DNA from: Micromonospora cabrerizensis
GTDB taxonomy: Bacteria; Actinomycetota; Actinomycetes; Mycobacteriales; Micromonosporaceae
NCBI RefSeq assembly: GCF_022230955.1
Contig: NZ_JAKKFI010000069.1
Location: forward strand, 62,001 to 126,000
Length of the DNA: 64,000 bases
Reading direction: 5' to 3'
The notes under the pieces were generated by a model. The model was not told the origin of the DNA. It saw nothing but the letters and a program-made list of their open reading frames with translations, and searched no databases. Both the position numbers and the translations under genes were made by a program. Shown here piece after piece: positions 31,253 to 38,694 of this stretch. The stretch's first letter is position 1, and each line of letters begins with the position of its first letter.

Positions 31253-32551
31253 ATGAGCGATCGTGAAGCGGTGGCGCACCTGCTGCGCCGGGCCACCTTC
31301 GGGCCGACCGCCGACGAGGTGGACGCGGCCGAGCGGGCCGGGCCGGCGGCGACGGTGGACCGGCTGCTCGCCCCGGGTCGGGCCGACCGTGGTGCGGCGG
31401 CCACGCCGGTGCCGGCGCTGGCCGCGGACCCGTACGCCCGGCTCACCGGCGAATCCACCCGGGAGCAGCGTCAGCAGGCCAACGCGGAGCGCCGGGAGCA
31501 GCTCCAGCAGGTCACCGGGTGGTGGCTGGACCGGATGGTGGCCGCCGAGGACGGGCTGACCGAGAAACTGCTCTTCTTCTGGCACGGGCACTGGGCGACC
31601 AGCGCCCAGAAGGTCAAGTCCGCGCGGACGATGCTGGCCCAGTTGGAGACGCTGCGCCGCCACGGGCGGGGGCCGCTGGGCCCGCTGGTCGCGGCGATGG
31701 TGCGCGATCCCGCCCTGATCGTCTGGCTGGACGGGCAGAAGAACACCCGCAAGGCACCGAACGAGAACCTGGCCCGCGAGCTGATGGAGCTGTTCACCCT
31801 CGGCATCGGCAACTACACCGAGGCGGACGTGAAGGCCGGCGCGCGTGCCCTGACGGGCTGGGTGGTCGACCGGCGTACCGGTGTCGCCCGTTTCGAGGCC
31901 AAGAGGCACGACCCCGGCGAGAAGACCATCCTCGGGCAGAGCGGCCGGTTCGACGCCGAGGCGTACGCCGCACTGCTGGCCGCCCAACCCGCGGCGGCGA
32001 CCTTCGTGGCCGGGCGGCTCTGGTTCCGCTACGCCGGCACCGAGGTCCCGGCACCGGACGGCCTGGCCGGCGCGGACACCGTCGCGACCCTGCGCACGCT
32101 CTTCTCCTCGCCGGCCTTCGCCCAGTCCCGGGGCACGCTGGTCAAGCAGCCGGTGGAGTGGCTGGTCGGCGCGCTGCGACAGCTCGGCGTCCGGCCCTCC
32201 GCCCTGCCCGAGCAGCAACGTAAACAACTGCTGGCCGGTCTGAACGCGCTGGATCAGGTGCCGCTGCGACCGCCCAGCGTGGGCGGCTGGCCGGCCGGGG
32301 CGGCCTGGCTGACCACGTCGTCGTTGCAGGCCCGGCTGCGCACAGCCGGGATGCTCGCCGCCGCCACGGCCCCAGCGGTGCTGGCCCGGCTGACCGCCGC
32401 GCCCACCGCCGGCCGACCCGACGCGCTGGCCCGGCTGCTGGTGGTCGACGGCTGGAGCGCGCGCACCCGTGCCGCCCTCACGCCGCTGGCCGGCGAGCCC
32501 CGCAAGTTGCTGGCCGCCGGTCTGGTCAGCCCCGAATACACCGTCAGCTGA
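31253..32551 (+). CDS. DUF1800 family protein
   Basis: A 432-residue DUF1800 protein. Typical segments are AVAHLLRRATFGPTADEVDAA at the N-terminus, MVAAEDGLTEKLLFFWHGHWATS in the middle with the family's conserved FWHxH, NLARELMELFTLGIGNYTEADVKAGARALTGW and the C-terminal SVGGWPAGAAWLTTSSLQAR. No signal peptide is apparent, though homologues in other phyla are periplasmic. It is followed after 14 bases by the DUF1501 gene, the most constant partner of DUF1800. The pair's biochemical role is unknown. Confidence 0.92.
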   Translation: MSDREAVAHLLRRATFGPTADEVDAAERAGPAATVDRLLAPGRADRGAAATPVPALAADPYARLTGESTREQRQQANAERREQLQQVTGWWLDRMVAAEDGLTEKLLFFWHGHWATSAQKVKSARTMLAQLETLRRHGRGPLGPLVAAMVRDPALIVWLDGQKNTRKAPNENLARELMELFTLGIGNYTEADVKAGARALTGWVVDRRTGVARFEAKRHDPGEKTILGQSGRFDAEAYAALLAAQPAAATFVAGRLWFRYAGTEVPAPDGLAGADTVATLRTLFSSPAFAQSRGTLVKQPVEWLVGALRQLGVRPSALPEQQRKQLLAGLNALDQVPLRPPSVGGWPAGAAWLTTSSLQARLRTAGMLAAATAPAVLARLTAAPTAGRPDALARLLVVDGWSARTRAALTPLAGEPRKLLAAGLVSPEYTVS

Positions 32552-32565
32552 GCGGAGGAGTCGAC

Positions 32566-33807
32566 ATGGACACCCTGACCCGACGCAGGTTCCTGCTGAC
32601 CAGCGGGGTGGTCGGCGCGGGAGCGCTGGCCGCCGGAGCCGGCGCGTACAGCCTGCGGGACCTGTTGGACACCAGCGGGGACCGCGACCCGCAGGCCCGC
32701 ACCCTCGTGCTGGTGACCCTCTACGGCGGCAACGACGGGCTCAACACGGTCATCCCGTACGGCGACCCGGCCTACCGGGCGGCCCGCCCCGAGCTGGCGT
32801 ACCCGGACGGGGAGGTGCTGCGGTTGGACGACGACTTCGGCCTCAACCCGGCGCTGGCCGGCCTGCACCAGCGCTGGTCCGGCGGTGGGCTGGCGATCGT
32901 GCGCGGGGTCGGCTACCCGAAGCCGGACCGCAGCCACTTCCGGTCGATGGACATCTGGCACACCGCACAGCCGGACCGGCCGGGCAACACCGGTTGGCTG
33001 GGCCGTTGGCTGGACTCCGCCGGCGGCGACCCCCGGCTGGCGGTCTCCTTCGAGCCGGCGCTGCCCCCGCTGCTGGCCGGGGCGACCAGTGCCGGCGCCG
33101 CCGTGCCGGTGAGCGACCGCAAGGCCGCCAAAGGGCTGTCGGCGGAGACGTTGAAGGCCTTCGAAGCGGCCGAGCCGGGTGAATCCGCCTCGCGGGCCCG
33201 GGCCGCCGCCTGCTTCGCCGACCTGCGGTCGGTGGACGAGATGATCCGCCAGGTACGCGACGCCGCCGACCCGGACACGCCGGACCCGGACGGCGAGCAG
33301 GCACCCGCGACGGCGACCGGCGGCGCACGCACCCCGCTGGACGCGCAGCTGGACCTGGTCGCGCAGTGCGTCGAGGCGGGAGTGTCCACCCGGGCGTTCT
33401 CGGTGTCGCTCGGTGGCTTCGACACGCACGCGGACGAGAAGCAGTTGCAGGCCGTCCTGCTGGGTCAGGTGGACCGGGCGTTGACCGGGTTCGCCGACCG
33501 GATGAGTCGCACCGAGGCGGGTCGGAAGGTGGTGGTGGCGGTCTACTCCGAGTTCGGCCGGCGCGTACGGGCGAACGCCTCGGACGGCACCGACCACGGC
33601 ACCGCCTCGGACGTGCTGCTGCTCGGCGCGGGCGTCCGCGGCGGTTGGCACGGGGCGGCGCCGAGCCTCACCGACCTCGACGACGGCGACCTGAAGTTCA
33701 CCACCGACTTCCGGGACGTCTACGCCACGCTGCTGGAGCGGGTGCTGGACACCGACCCGGGCCCGGTCCTCGCCGACTGGCGGGGCCGCCTGGACAAGCT
33801 GTTCTAG
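32566..33807 (+). CDS. DUF1501 family protein, Tat-exported
   Basis: A 413-residue protein with a twin-arginine signal (TRRRFLLTSGVVGAGALAAGAGAYS, residues 4-28), then the DUF1501 body: LVLVTLYGGNDGLNTVIPYG, an alkaline-phosphatase-superfamily-like opening, HFRSMDIWHTAQPD, GGFDTHADEKQLQ and FGRRVRANASDGTDHGTASDVLLLGAGVRGGW. The Asp/His residues fit a metal-dependent hydrolase fold, but no substrate is known. GGAGGAG precedes the ATG. Export by Tat is consistent with tatB in this window. The TAG stop shares CTAG with the convergent gene. Confidence 0.92.
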   Translation: MDTLTRRRFLLTSGVVGAGALAAGAGAYSLRDLLDTSGDRDPQARTLVLVTLYGGNDGLNTVIPYGDPAYRAARPELAYPDGEVLRLDDDFGLNPALAGLHQRWSGGGLAIVRGVGYPKPDRSHFRSMDIWHTAQPDRPGNTGWLGRWLDSAGGDPRLAVSFEPALPPLLAGATSAGAAVPVSDRKAAKGLSAETLKAFEAAEPGESASRARAAACFADLRSVDEMIRQVRDAADPDTPDPDGEQAPATATGGARTPLDAQLDLVAQCVEAGVSTRAFSVSLGGFDTHADEKQLQAVLLGQVDRALTGFADRMSRTEAGRKVVVAVYSEFGRRVRANASDGTDHGTASDVLLLGAGVRGGWHGAAPSLTDLDDGDLKFTTDFRDVYATLLERVLDTDPGPVLADWRGRLDKLF

Positions 33808-34427
33808 TCGTCCTCTTCCGGGTCCTGGTTGGCCTCGGCGCCCAGCACGAACGCCTGCATGGCCAGCTCGTCGCCGGCCGGCGACACGAAGGCGGGCAGC
33901 TCGCGGGGGCCCAACTCCTGCACGTAGGACCAGAACAGCCGGACCGCCTCGGCCGGTGTGCCGGCCTCGATCGGCAGGTCGAGGCTGACCAGCCAGGTGC
34001 GCCGCGCCGGGGGCGGGCCGAGCTGGTCGGCCAGCGCCCGGAAGGCCGCCGGCTCCAGTGCGGTGACCGGCCCGTCGAGCGTCAGCAGGTCGGCCGGCAC
34101 CGGCTCGTCGAAGGCTCTGCGGGTGTACGCCACGACGAGCGTCCCCGGCTCGACGTCGGACTGCGGGTCGTCCGGGTCTTCCCGGTGGCGTTGACCCGTC
34201 GCGGCGACCCGGCCGAGGGCAACCAGCCGGGCCGGCGCGTCGACCAGCACGGCCACCTGGTCTCCCGGCCCTGGCCGGGAGACGTCTGTCAGACCGGTCA
34301 GCTCCAGCGTGTCGTGGTGCACGAGCCGCTCGGCTTCGTATCGTTCGGCTGGCAGAAGCACGGCCCAGGTGCCCACCCCGTCGGCACGGCCGGGTCCACC
34401 GGGCCGGTGCGCGGTCTCGGTCGTCAT
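33804..34427 (-). CDS. Hypothetical protein with acidic tail (207 aa)
   Basis: A soluble beta-rich protein: WAVLLPAERYEAERLVHHDTLELTGLTDV, then GDQVAVLVDAPARLVALGRV (a PUA/EVE-like or S1-like beta pattern), then VVAYTRRAFDEPVP and LELGPRELPAFVSPAGDELAMQAFVLGAEA with an acidic tail, NQDPEEDD. The pattern 'property-value, A-R-L-VALGRV' recalls EVE/PUA-like RNA- or base-binding domains, but I cannot assign it firmly. Start is taken at ATG 34427 (MTTETAH); another ATG three codons earlier is possible. It lies between DUF1501 and Tag genes. Confidence 0.65.
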   Translation of the reverse strand: MTTETAHRPGGPGRADGVGTWAVLLPAERYEAERLVHHDTLELTGLTDVSRPGPGDQVAVLVDAPARLVALGRVAATGQRHREDPDDPQSDVEPGTLVVAYTRRAFDEPVPADLLTLDGPVTALEPAAFRALADQLGPPPARRTWLVSLDLPIEAGTPAEAVRLFWSYVQELGPRELPAFVSPAGDELAMQAFVLGAEANQDPEEDD

Positions 34428-34452
34428 GCCTGCCATCCCATCATGTCGCCGA

Positions 34453-35022
34453 TCAGAGGGTGACGTGACAGCCGACGATGTGATCGTCGACCATGCCGGT
34501 GGCCTGCATCAGCGCGTACGCCGTGGTCGGGCCCACGAACCGGAAGCCGCGCTTCTTGAGCGCCTTGGCCATCGCCGTGGACTCTGCGGTGATCGGCGCC
34601 AGCTCGGCGAACGAGGCGGGGCGGGCCGGCCGGCGTTCCGGCGCGAAGGACCAGAGCAGCTCGGACAACCCCTCCGGCAGCTCCAGTGCGGCGCGGGCGT
34701 TGGCGATCGCCGCCTCGATCTTGGCCCGGTTACGGACGATGCCCGCGTCGGCCAGCAACCGGATCACGTCGGCGTCGCCGTATCCGGCGACGGTCGGGAT
34801 GTGGAACTCGTCGAAGGCCAGCCGGAACGCCGGGCGTTTGCGCAGGATGGTCAACCAGGACAAGCCGGACTGGAACGCCTCGAGCGTCATCCGCTCGTAG
34901 AGCGCGTCGTCGCCGCGCAGCGGACGCCCCCACTCGGTGTCGTGGTAGACGGCGTAGTCGGGGGTGCTCGACCCCCATGCGCAGCGCGCCAGCCCGTCGG
35001 GGCCGATCACCAGGTCTGTCAC
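34453..35022 (-). CDS. tag: DNA-3-methyladenine glycosylase I
   Basis: A 189-residue base-excision repair enzyme that removes 3-methyladenine from alkylated DNA. Family marks: RCAWGSSTPDYAVYHDTEWGRPLRGDDALYERM at the N-terminus (the zinc-binding Cys and His begin here), EAFQSGLSWLTILRKRPAFRLAF, the helix-hairpin-helix-like IVRNRAKIEAAIANARA, and FRFVGPTTAYALMQATGMVDDHIVGCH with the C-terminal zinc His and Cys. GTG 35022 gives the usual MTDLVIGPDG N-terminus; GTG 35031 is possible. In mycobacteria it is next to DUF3117 and the DivIVA-like gene, matching this window. Confidence 0.92.
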   Translation of the reverse strand: MTDLVIGPDGLARCAWGSSTPDYAVYHDTEWGRPLRGDDALYERMTLEAFQSGLSWLTILRKRPAFRLAFDEFHIPTVAGYGDADVIRLLADAGIVRNRAKIEAAIANARAALELPEGLSELLWSFAPERRPARPASFAELAPITAESTAMAKALKKRGFRFVGPTTAYALMQATGMVDDHIVGCHVTL

Positions 35023-35159
35023 CTCGTACACGCTAGGGCATCGCACCGACACCCCATTGCCACCGGCCGCTCGGCTGCCTATGGTGCTTGTTACCGGCCG
35101 GTAGGGCGGGGTCACCCAGCGGTGCGCCCCGACCGGCGACGGCGAGCGGAGGCCGCGCG

Positions 35160-36053
35160 ATGAAGGAATTCCCGGACGTCATCGCCTGGTCGATCCCCGC
35201 CTTCGTGCTCCTCATCGTGCTGGAACGGGTCTCCTACCTGCTGCACCGCGACGACGACGAGGTCGGCTACGGCGGTGCCGACACCGCCACCAGCCTGGCG
35301 ATGGGCCTGGGCAGCATCTTCACCGACCTGCTCTGGAAGGTGCCGATCGCCGCCGCGTACGCGCTGCTCTACGCGCTGACCCCGCTGCGGGTGGCCGAGG
35401 TCTGGTGGACCTGGCCGCTGATCCTGCTCGCGCAGGACTTCTTCTACTACTGGTCCCACCGTGGCCACCACGTGATCCGGATCCTCTGGGCCTCGCACGT
35501 GGTGCACCACTCGTCGCAGCGGTTCAACCTCTCCACCGCGCTGCGCCAACCGTGGACCGGGCTGACCAGTTGGGTCTTCTACATCCCGCTGATCCTCGTC
35601 GGCGTACACCCGGCGGTGGTCGCGTTCTGCGGCTCGGTCAACCTGCTCTACCAGTTCTGGATCCACACCGAACGCATCGACCGTATGCCTCGCTGGTACG
35701 AGGCGGTGTTCAACACCCCGTCGCACCACCGGGTGCACCACGCCTCCCAGGGCGGCTACCTGGACCGCAACTTCGGCGGCATCCTGATCGTCTGGGACCG
35801 GCTCTTCGGCTCGTTCGCCGCCGAGCGGGAGCGCTGCGTGTACGGCCTCACCACGAACGTCGGCAGCTACAACCCGGTCCGGGTGGCCTTCCACGAGTAC
35901 GCCTCGATCGCCCGCGACCTCCGCGCCGCGGCGACCTGGCGGCATCGGATCGGGCACCTCTTCCGCGCGCCGGGCTGGCAGCCGGCACCGGGCGCGGTCA
36001 GGGCAGCCGGCCCTGCTCGACCAGACGGGCGAACCTCTTCAGCGCCTGGGTGA
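35160..36053 (+). CDS. Sterol desaturase/fatty-acid hydroxylase superfamily protein
   Basis: A 297-residue membrane di-iron oxygenase. The histidine clusters that bind iron are SHRGHH (residues ~101-106), HVVHHSSQ (~117-124) and HHRVHHAS (~197-204), with an additional HTE in YQFWIHTERID. Four to five hydrophobic helices surround them (IAWSIPAFVLLIVLERVSYL, LIAAAYALLYAL-type, WVFYIPLILVGVHPAVVAF). The family adds OH or a double bond to lipids, often with a reductase partner. ATG 35160 follows GGCGAGCGGAGG. The 3' end overlaps the convergent SRPBCC gene by 56 bases. The lipid substrate is unknown. Confidence 0.9.
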   Translation: MKEFPDVIAWSIPAFVLLIVLERVSYLLHRDDDEVGYGGADTATSLAMGLGSIFTDLLWKVPIAAAYALLYALTPLRVAEVWWTWPLILLAQDFFYYWSHRGHHVIRILWASHVVHHSSQRFNLSTALRQPWTGLTSWVFYIPLILVGVHPAVVAFCGSVNLLYQFWIHTERIDRMPRWYEAVFNTPSHHRVHHASQGGYLDRNFGGILIVWDRLFGSFAAERERCVYGLTTNVGSYNPVRVAFHEYASIARDLRAAATWRHRIGHLFRAPGWQPAPGAVRAAGPARPDGRTSSAPG

Positions 36054-36495
36054 GGCCGAGCTTGGAGCCGGGCCAGAGCAGCGGCCAGGCCAGTCGGCCG
36101 GCCCGGCCGCCCGGCAGGTGGAACCACTCGTGCCAGACGACCTGGGTGCGGGCCCGGCCCAACTGGGTGCAGCGCAGCACGCCCGGGCCGCGCAGCAACT
36201 GACCGTGGTGCACCACGCCGATCTCGTACGGTTCGTCGACCCGGACCACGCGCATCTCGTCGCGCAGCGTGGCCCGGCCGAGCGCGGTCACCGCCTCGAT
36301 CCGGCTACCCTCGCGGCCGTCACCCTCGACCACCCGGACGCGGGTGAACGGGATCCAGTCGGACTGGCGCTCCCAGGCGAGCAGCGCGGCGAAGACCTGC
36401 TCCGCCGGGGCGTCGACGATCACCGTGGCGGTCACCTCACCGGCACCGGGTTGGGCTGCCTCCCGAAGGTCGTCAGCACTTCCCGGCTCGGTCAC
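35998..36495 (-). CDS. SRPBCC (START-like) family protein
   Basis: A 165-residue protein of the START/polyketide-cyclase-like fold that binds hydrophobic ligands. It reads VTATVIVDAPAEQVFAALLAWERQSDWIPF, then VRVVEGDGREGSRIEAVTALGRATLRDEM, VVHHGQLLRGPGVLRC and WHEWFHLPGGRAGRLAWPLL, the usual beta-strand and C-terminal helix order of SRPBCC proteins. GTG start overlaps the stop of the DivIVA-like gene. Binding partner is unknown; the antiparallel overlap with a lipid oxygenase is positional only. Confidence 0.85.
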   Translation of the reverse strand: MTEPGSADDLREAAQPGAGEVTATVIVDAPAEQVFAALLAWERQSDWIPFTRVRVVEGDGREGSRIEAVTALGRATLRDEMRVVRVDEPYEIGVVHHGQLLRGPGVLRCTQLGRARTQVVWHEWFHLPGGRAGRLAWPLLWPGSKLGLTQALKRFARLVEQGRLP

Positions 36496-37094
36496 GCGGA
36501 CTCCGACCGGGCCACCGCGTCGCGCTGCCCGGCGCCGTCGGGGGACGCGCCGTCGGTCTGCTCACGATCGCCGTCGGTCTGCTCACGATCGGCGGGCTCG
36601 CCGTCAGCCGGCGCCACGCCGTCGGAATCCGCCGGGGAGGACGTGGCGGCGGGCAGCGGACCCCCGCCGGGACCCACGACGTCGGTCGATGACACGTGCT
36701 CGGCAGGTTCGGCCGTGTCTGCGGTCGTCACCTTGCTGGCGGACTGCTCACGGGCCTGGCGCAGCGCCTCCGCGTCGTCGGTGCGGCCTTCACGCAACGC
36801 GGTGACCTCCGCCTCGAGTACGCCGATCAGCTCGGACTTGTAGCCGATGTCGTAGGCGGCGCGGCGCATCGCCTGATCGACCTGGGCCATCCGGTACCCG
36901 CGCAACCCGGTGTCGAAACGGACCGCCGCCACGTCGGATTCGCGCAGCGGGCGGGTGCCCGGCAACGCCACGGCCTGGGAATCCGGTTCGGTGGCCACCA
37001 GGCCGGGATCACGGCCGCTGACCAGCACCGTAACGCCGAATATCACCGCCGCGACAGTCAATGCCACGATCAGGAGGAGCAGAAGCTGACCCAT
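36492..37094 (-). CDS. DivIVA-domain protein (Rv1209-like), membrane-anchored
   Basis: A 200-residue protein with an N-terminal transmembrane helix (GQLLLLLIVALTVAAVIFGVTVLVSG), then a short DivIVA-like motif, LRESDVAAVRFDTGLRGYRMAQVDQAMRRAAYDI, the membrane/curvature-binding and coiled-coil start, and an acidic Ser/Glu/Asp-rich C-terminal tail. Two direct copies of a REQTDG unit in the tail come from a ~21-bp DNA repeat near 36560. Its stop overlaps the SRPBCC start. Position between folP2 and tag matches mycobacterial Rv1209. It may take part in cell-pole or septum organisation. Confidence 0.85.
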   Translation of the reverse strand: MGQLLLLLIVALTVAAVIFGVTVLVSGRDPGLVATEPDSQAVALPGTRPLRESDVAAVRFDTGLRGYRMAQVDQAMRRAAYDIGYKSELIGVLEAEVTALREGRTDDAEALRQAREQSASKVTTADTAEPAEHVSSTDVVGPGGGPLPAATSSPADSDGVAPADGEPADREQTDGDREQTDGASPDGAGQRDAVARSESA

Positions 37095-37249
37095 GTACTG
37101 ATCGTGGCATGGCAGCCGGCCAGGAGCGACCCCGCCACCCGTCCCGATCATGATCGGTACGGACTCCCGCCCACGGTTCTGCTCCGTCGACCGACTAGCG
37201 TCGGGACCGGCCGACGCGGCGGCGACGGCGCGGACTCTCAGGAGGCGGC

Positions 37250-38119
37250 ATGGCCGGGGCGCTTCGGCTGGGTGGGCGCACGTTCGCCCCCGGCGAGCTG
37301 GTGGTGATGGCGATCGTCAACCGCACGCCGGACTCGTTCTTCGACCGGGGGGCCACCTTCGCCGCCGACAGCGCCCTGCGCGCGGTGGAGCGGGCGGTGG
37401 TCGAGGGCGCGGCCATCATCGACATCGGCGGGGTGAAGGCCGGCCCCGGCGCGGACGTGGGCGCCGCCGAGGAGATCCGGCGCACGGTGGACACCATCGC
37501 CGCCGTCCGGGCCGCGTTCCCGGAGGTGGTCATCTCCATCGACACCTGGCGCGCCGAGGTGGCGACGGAGGCCGTGGCGGCCGGCGCCGACCTGCTCAAC
37601 GACACCTGGTCGGGTGCCGACCCGGCGCTGGCCCGGGTGGCCGCGCAGACCGGCGCGGGTCTGGTCTGCTCACACGCCGGCGGCCTGGTCCCCCGGACCA
37701 GACCGCATCGGGCCGCCTTCGACGACGTGGTCGCCGACGTGGTCGCGACGGTGACCGGGCTCGCCGAGCGCGCGGTGGCCGCAGGGGTACGCCCCGACGG
37801 CATCCTCATCGACCCGGCCCACGACTTCGGCAAGAACACCCGGCACTCCCTGGAGATCACCCGCCGGCTGGGCGAGCTGACCTCGACCGGCTGGCCGGTG
37901 TTGGTGGCGCTCTCCAACAAGGACTTCGTCGGCGAGACGCTGGACCTGCCGGTGGCCGAACGGTTGGAGGGGACGCTGGCCGCGACGGCGGTGTCGGCCT
38001 GGCTGGGCGCCCAGGTATTCCGGGCCCACCAGGTCGGCCCGACCCGCCGCGTGCTGGACATGGTGGCCTCGATCCGGGGTGACCGCCCGCCGGCGGCGAC
38101 CCGCCGGGGCCTGGCCTGA
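37250..38119 (+). CDS. folP2: Dihydropteroate synthase-like protein of the FolP2 type
   Basis: A 289-residue TIM-barrel protein of the dihydropteroate synthase family, which classically joins p-aminobenzoate to a pterin in folate synthesis. It has VVMAIVNRTPDSFFDRGATF (the usual NxTPDSF loop), IIDIGGVKAGPGADV (where DHPS normally has DxGGESTRPG), ISIDTWRAEVA, DLLNDTWSGADP, and ILIDPAHDFGKNTRHSLE with a RRVLDMVASIRG end. The KAGPG replacement of the ESTRPG substrate loop marks the mycobacterial FolP2 group, which is reported to lack DHPS activity. GGAGG lies six bases before the ATG. No other folate genes are adjacent. Confidence 0.88.
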   Translation: MAGALRLGGRTFAPGELVVMAIVNRTPDSFFDRGATFAADSALRAVERAVVEGAAIIDIGGVKAGPGADVGAAEEIRRTVDTIAAVRAAFPEVVISIDTWRAEVATEAVAAGADLLNDTWSGADPALARVAAQTGAGLVCSHAGGLVPRTRPHRAAFDDVVADVVATVTGLAERAVAAGVRPDGILIDPAHDFGKNTRHSLEITRRLGELTSTGWPVLVALSNKDFVGETLDLPVAERLEGTLAATAVSAWLGAQVFRAHQVGPTRRVLDMVASIRGDRPPAATRRGLA

Positions 38120-38135
38120 CCGGTCGTCGCCGTAA

Positions 38136-38153
38136 CCGACCGCGAACGGTCGG
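38136..38153. terminator. Small hairpin between folP2 and nuoA
   Basis: Perfect 7-bp stem with CGAA tetraloop, in the 67-base gap between convergent genes. Confidence 0.6.
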
Positions 38154-38186
38154 GCAGGCCGGCACGATCGCCGGAGGTCGCGGCGC

Positions 38187-38564
38187 TCAGGTCCAGCGGA
38201 GGATGTTCCTGCGCCAGGCATAGAGGATGCCGAGGGCGAGCACCGCCACGAACACCGCCATCTCCACCACCGTCACCAGGCCGAAGCCCGGCCGGTCGAA
38301 GACCACCGCCCAGGGGAAGAGGAACACCGCCTCGACCGCGAACAGCACGTACAGGTACGCGTAGACGTAGTAGCGGATCTGCATCTGCGCCCAGTCCGCA
38401 CCGACCGGGTCGAGCCCGCACTCGTAGCTGGCCCGCTTGCCGGGCGGGTCGGCCGGACGCGCGGGACGTAACACCCTGTTGGCCGAGAACGCCGTAACGA
38501 AGAACAGGACGCTGGCGAGCAGCAAGAGCCCGAGCGTCGCGTACGAGCCCAGGTATCCGGTCAC
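38187..38564 (-). CDS. nuoA: NADH-quinone oxidoreductase subunit A (orphan)
   Basis: A 125-residue membrane subunit of respiratory complex I. Three helices are seen (YLGSYATLGLLLLASVLFFVTA, YAYLYVLFAVEAVFLFPWAVVF, TVVEMAVFVAVLALGILYAW) with the conserved loop YECGLDPVGADWAQMQIRYY between the first two, where the normal motif is YECGxxP...R..FSVRFY. No other nuo genes are near, so the product either serves a complex encoded elsewhere or belongs to a partial set. The GTG start has a TAGGCT -10 element eight bases upstream on the same strand. Confidence 0.9.
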   Translation of the reverse strand: MTGYLGSYATLGLLLLASVLFFVTAFSANRVLRPARPADPPGKRASYECGLDPVGADWAQMQIRYYVYAYLYVLFAVEAVFLFPWAVVFDRPGFGLVTVVEMAVFVAVLALGILYAWRRNILRWT

Positions 38565-38572
38565 AGTTCGGG

Positions 38573-38578
38573 AGCCTA
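38573..38578 (-). promoter_or_regulatory. -10 element of leaderless nuoA promoter
   Basis: TAGGCT on the minus strand, eight bases before the GTG start at 38564; no ribosome site is present. Confidence 0.5.
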
Positions 38579-38694
38579 CCGTCCGCCCGGAAGTGTCGTC
38601 CCAAACACGTTACGGATTTGTTTCCAGACGGGACTAGTGCACCGGGGCAACTGTTACCGAATACTGGACCCCCACCCACCGCACCGGAGGACAG

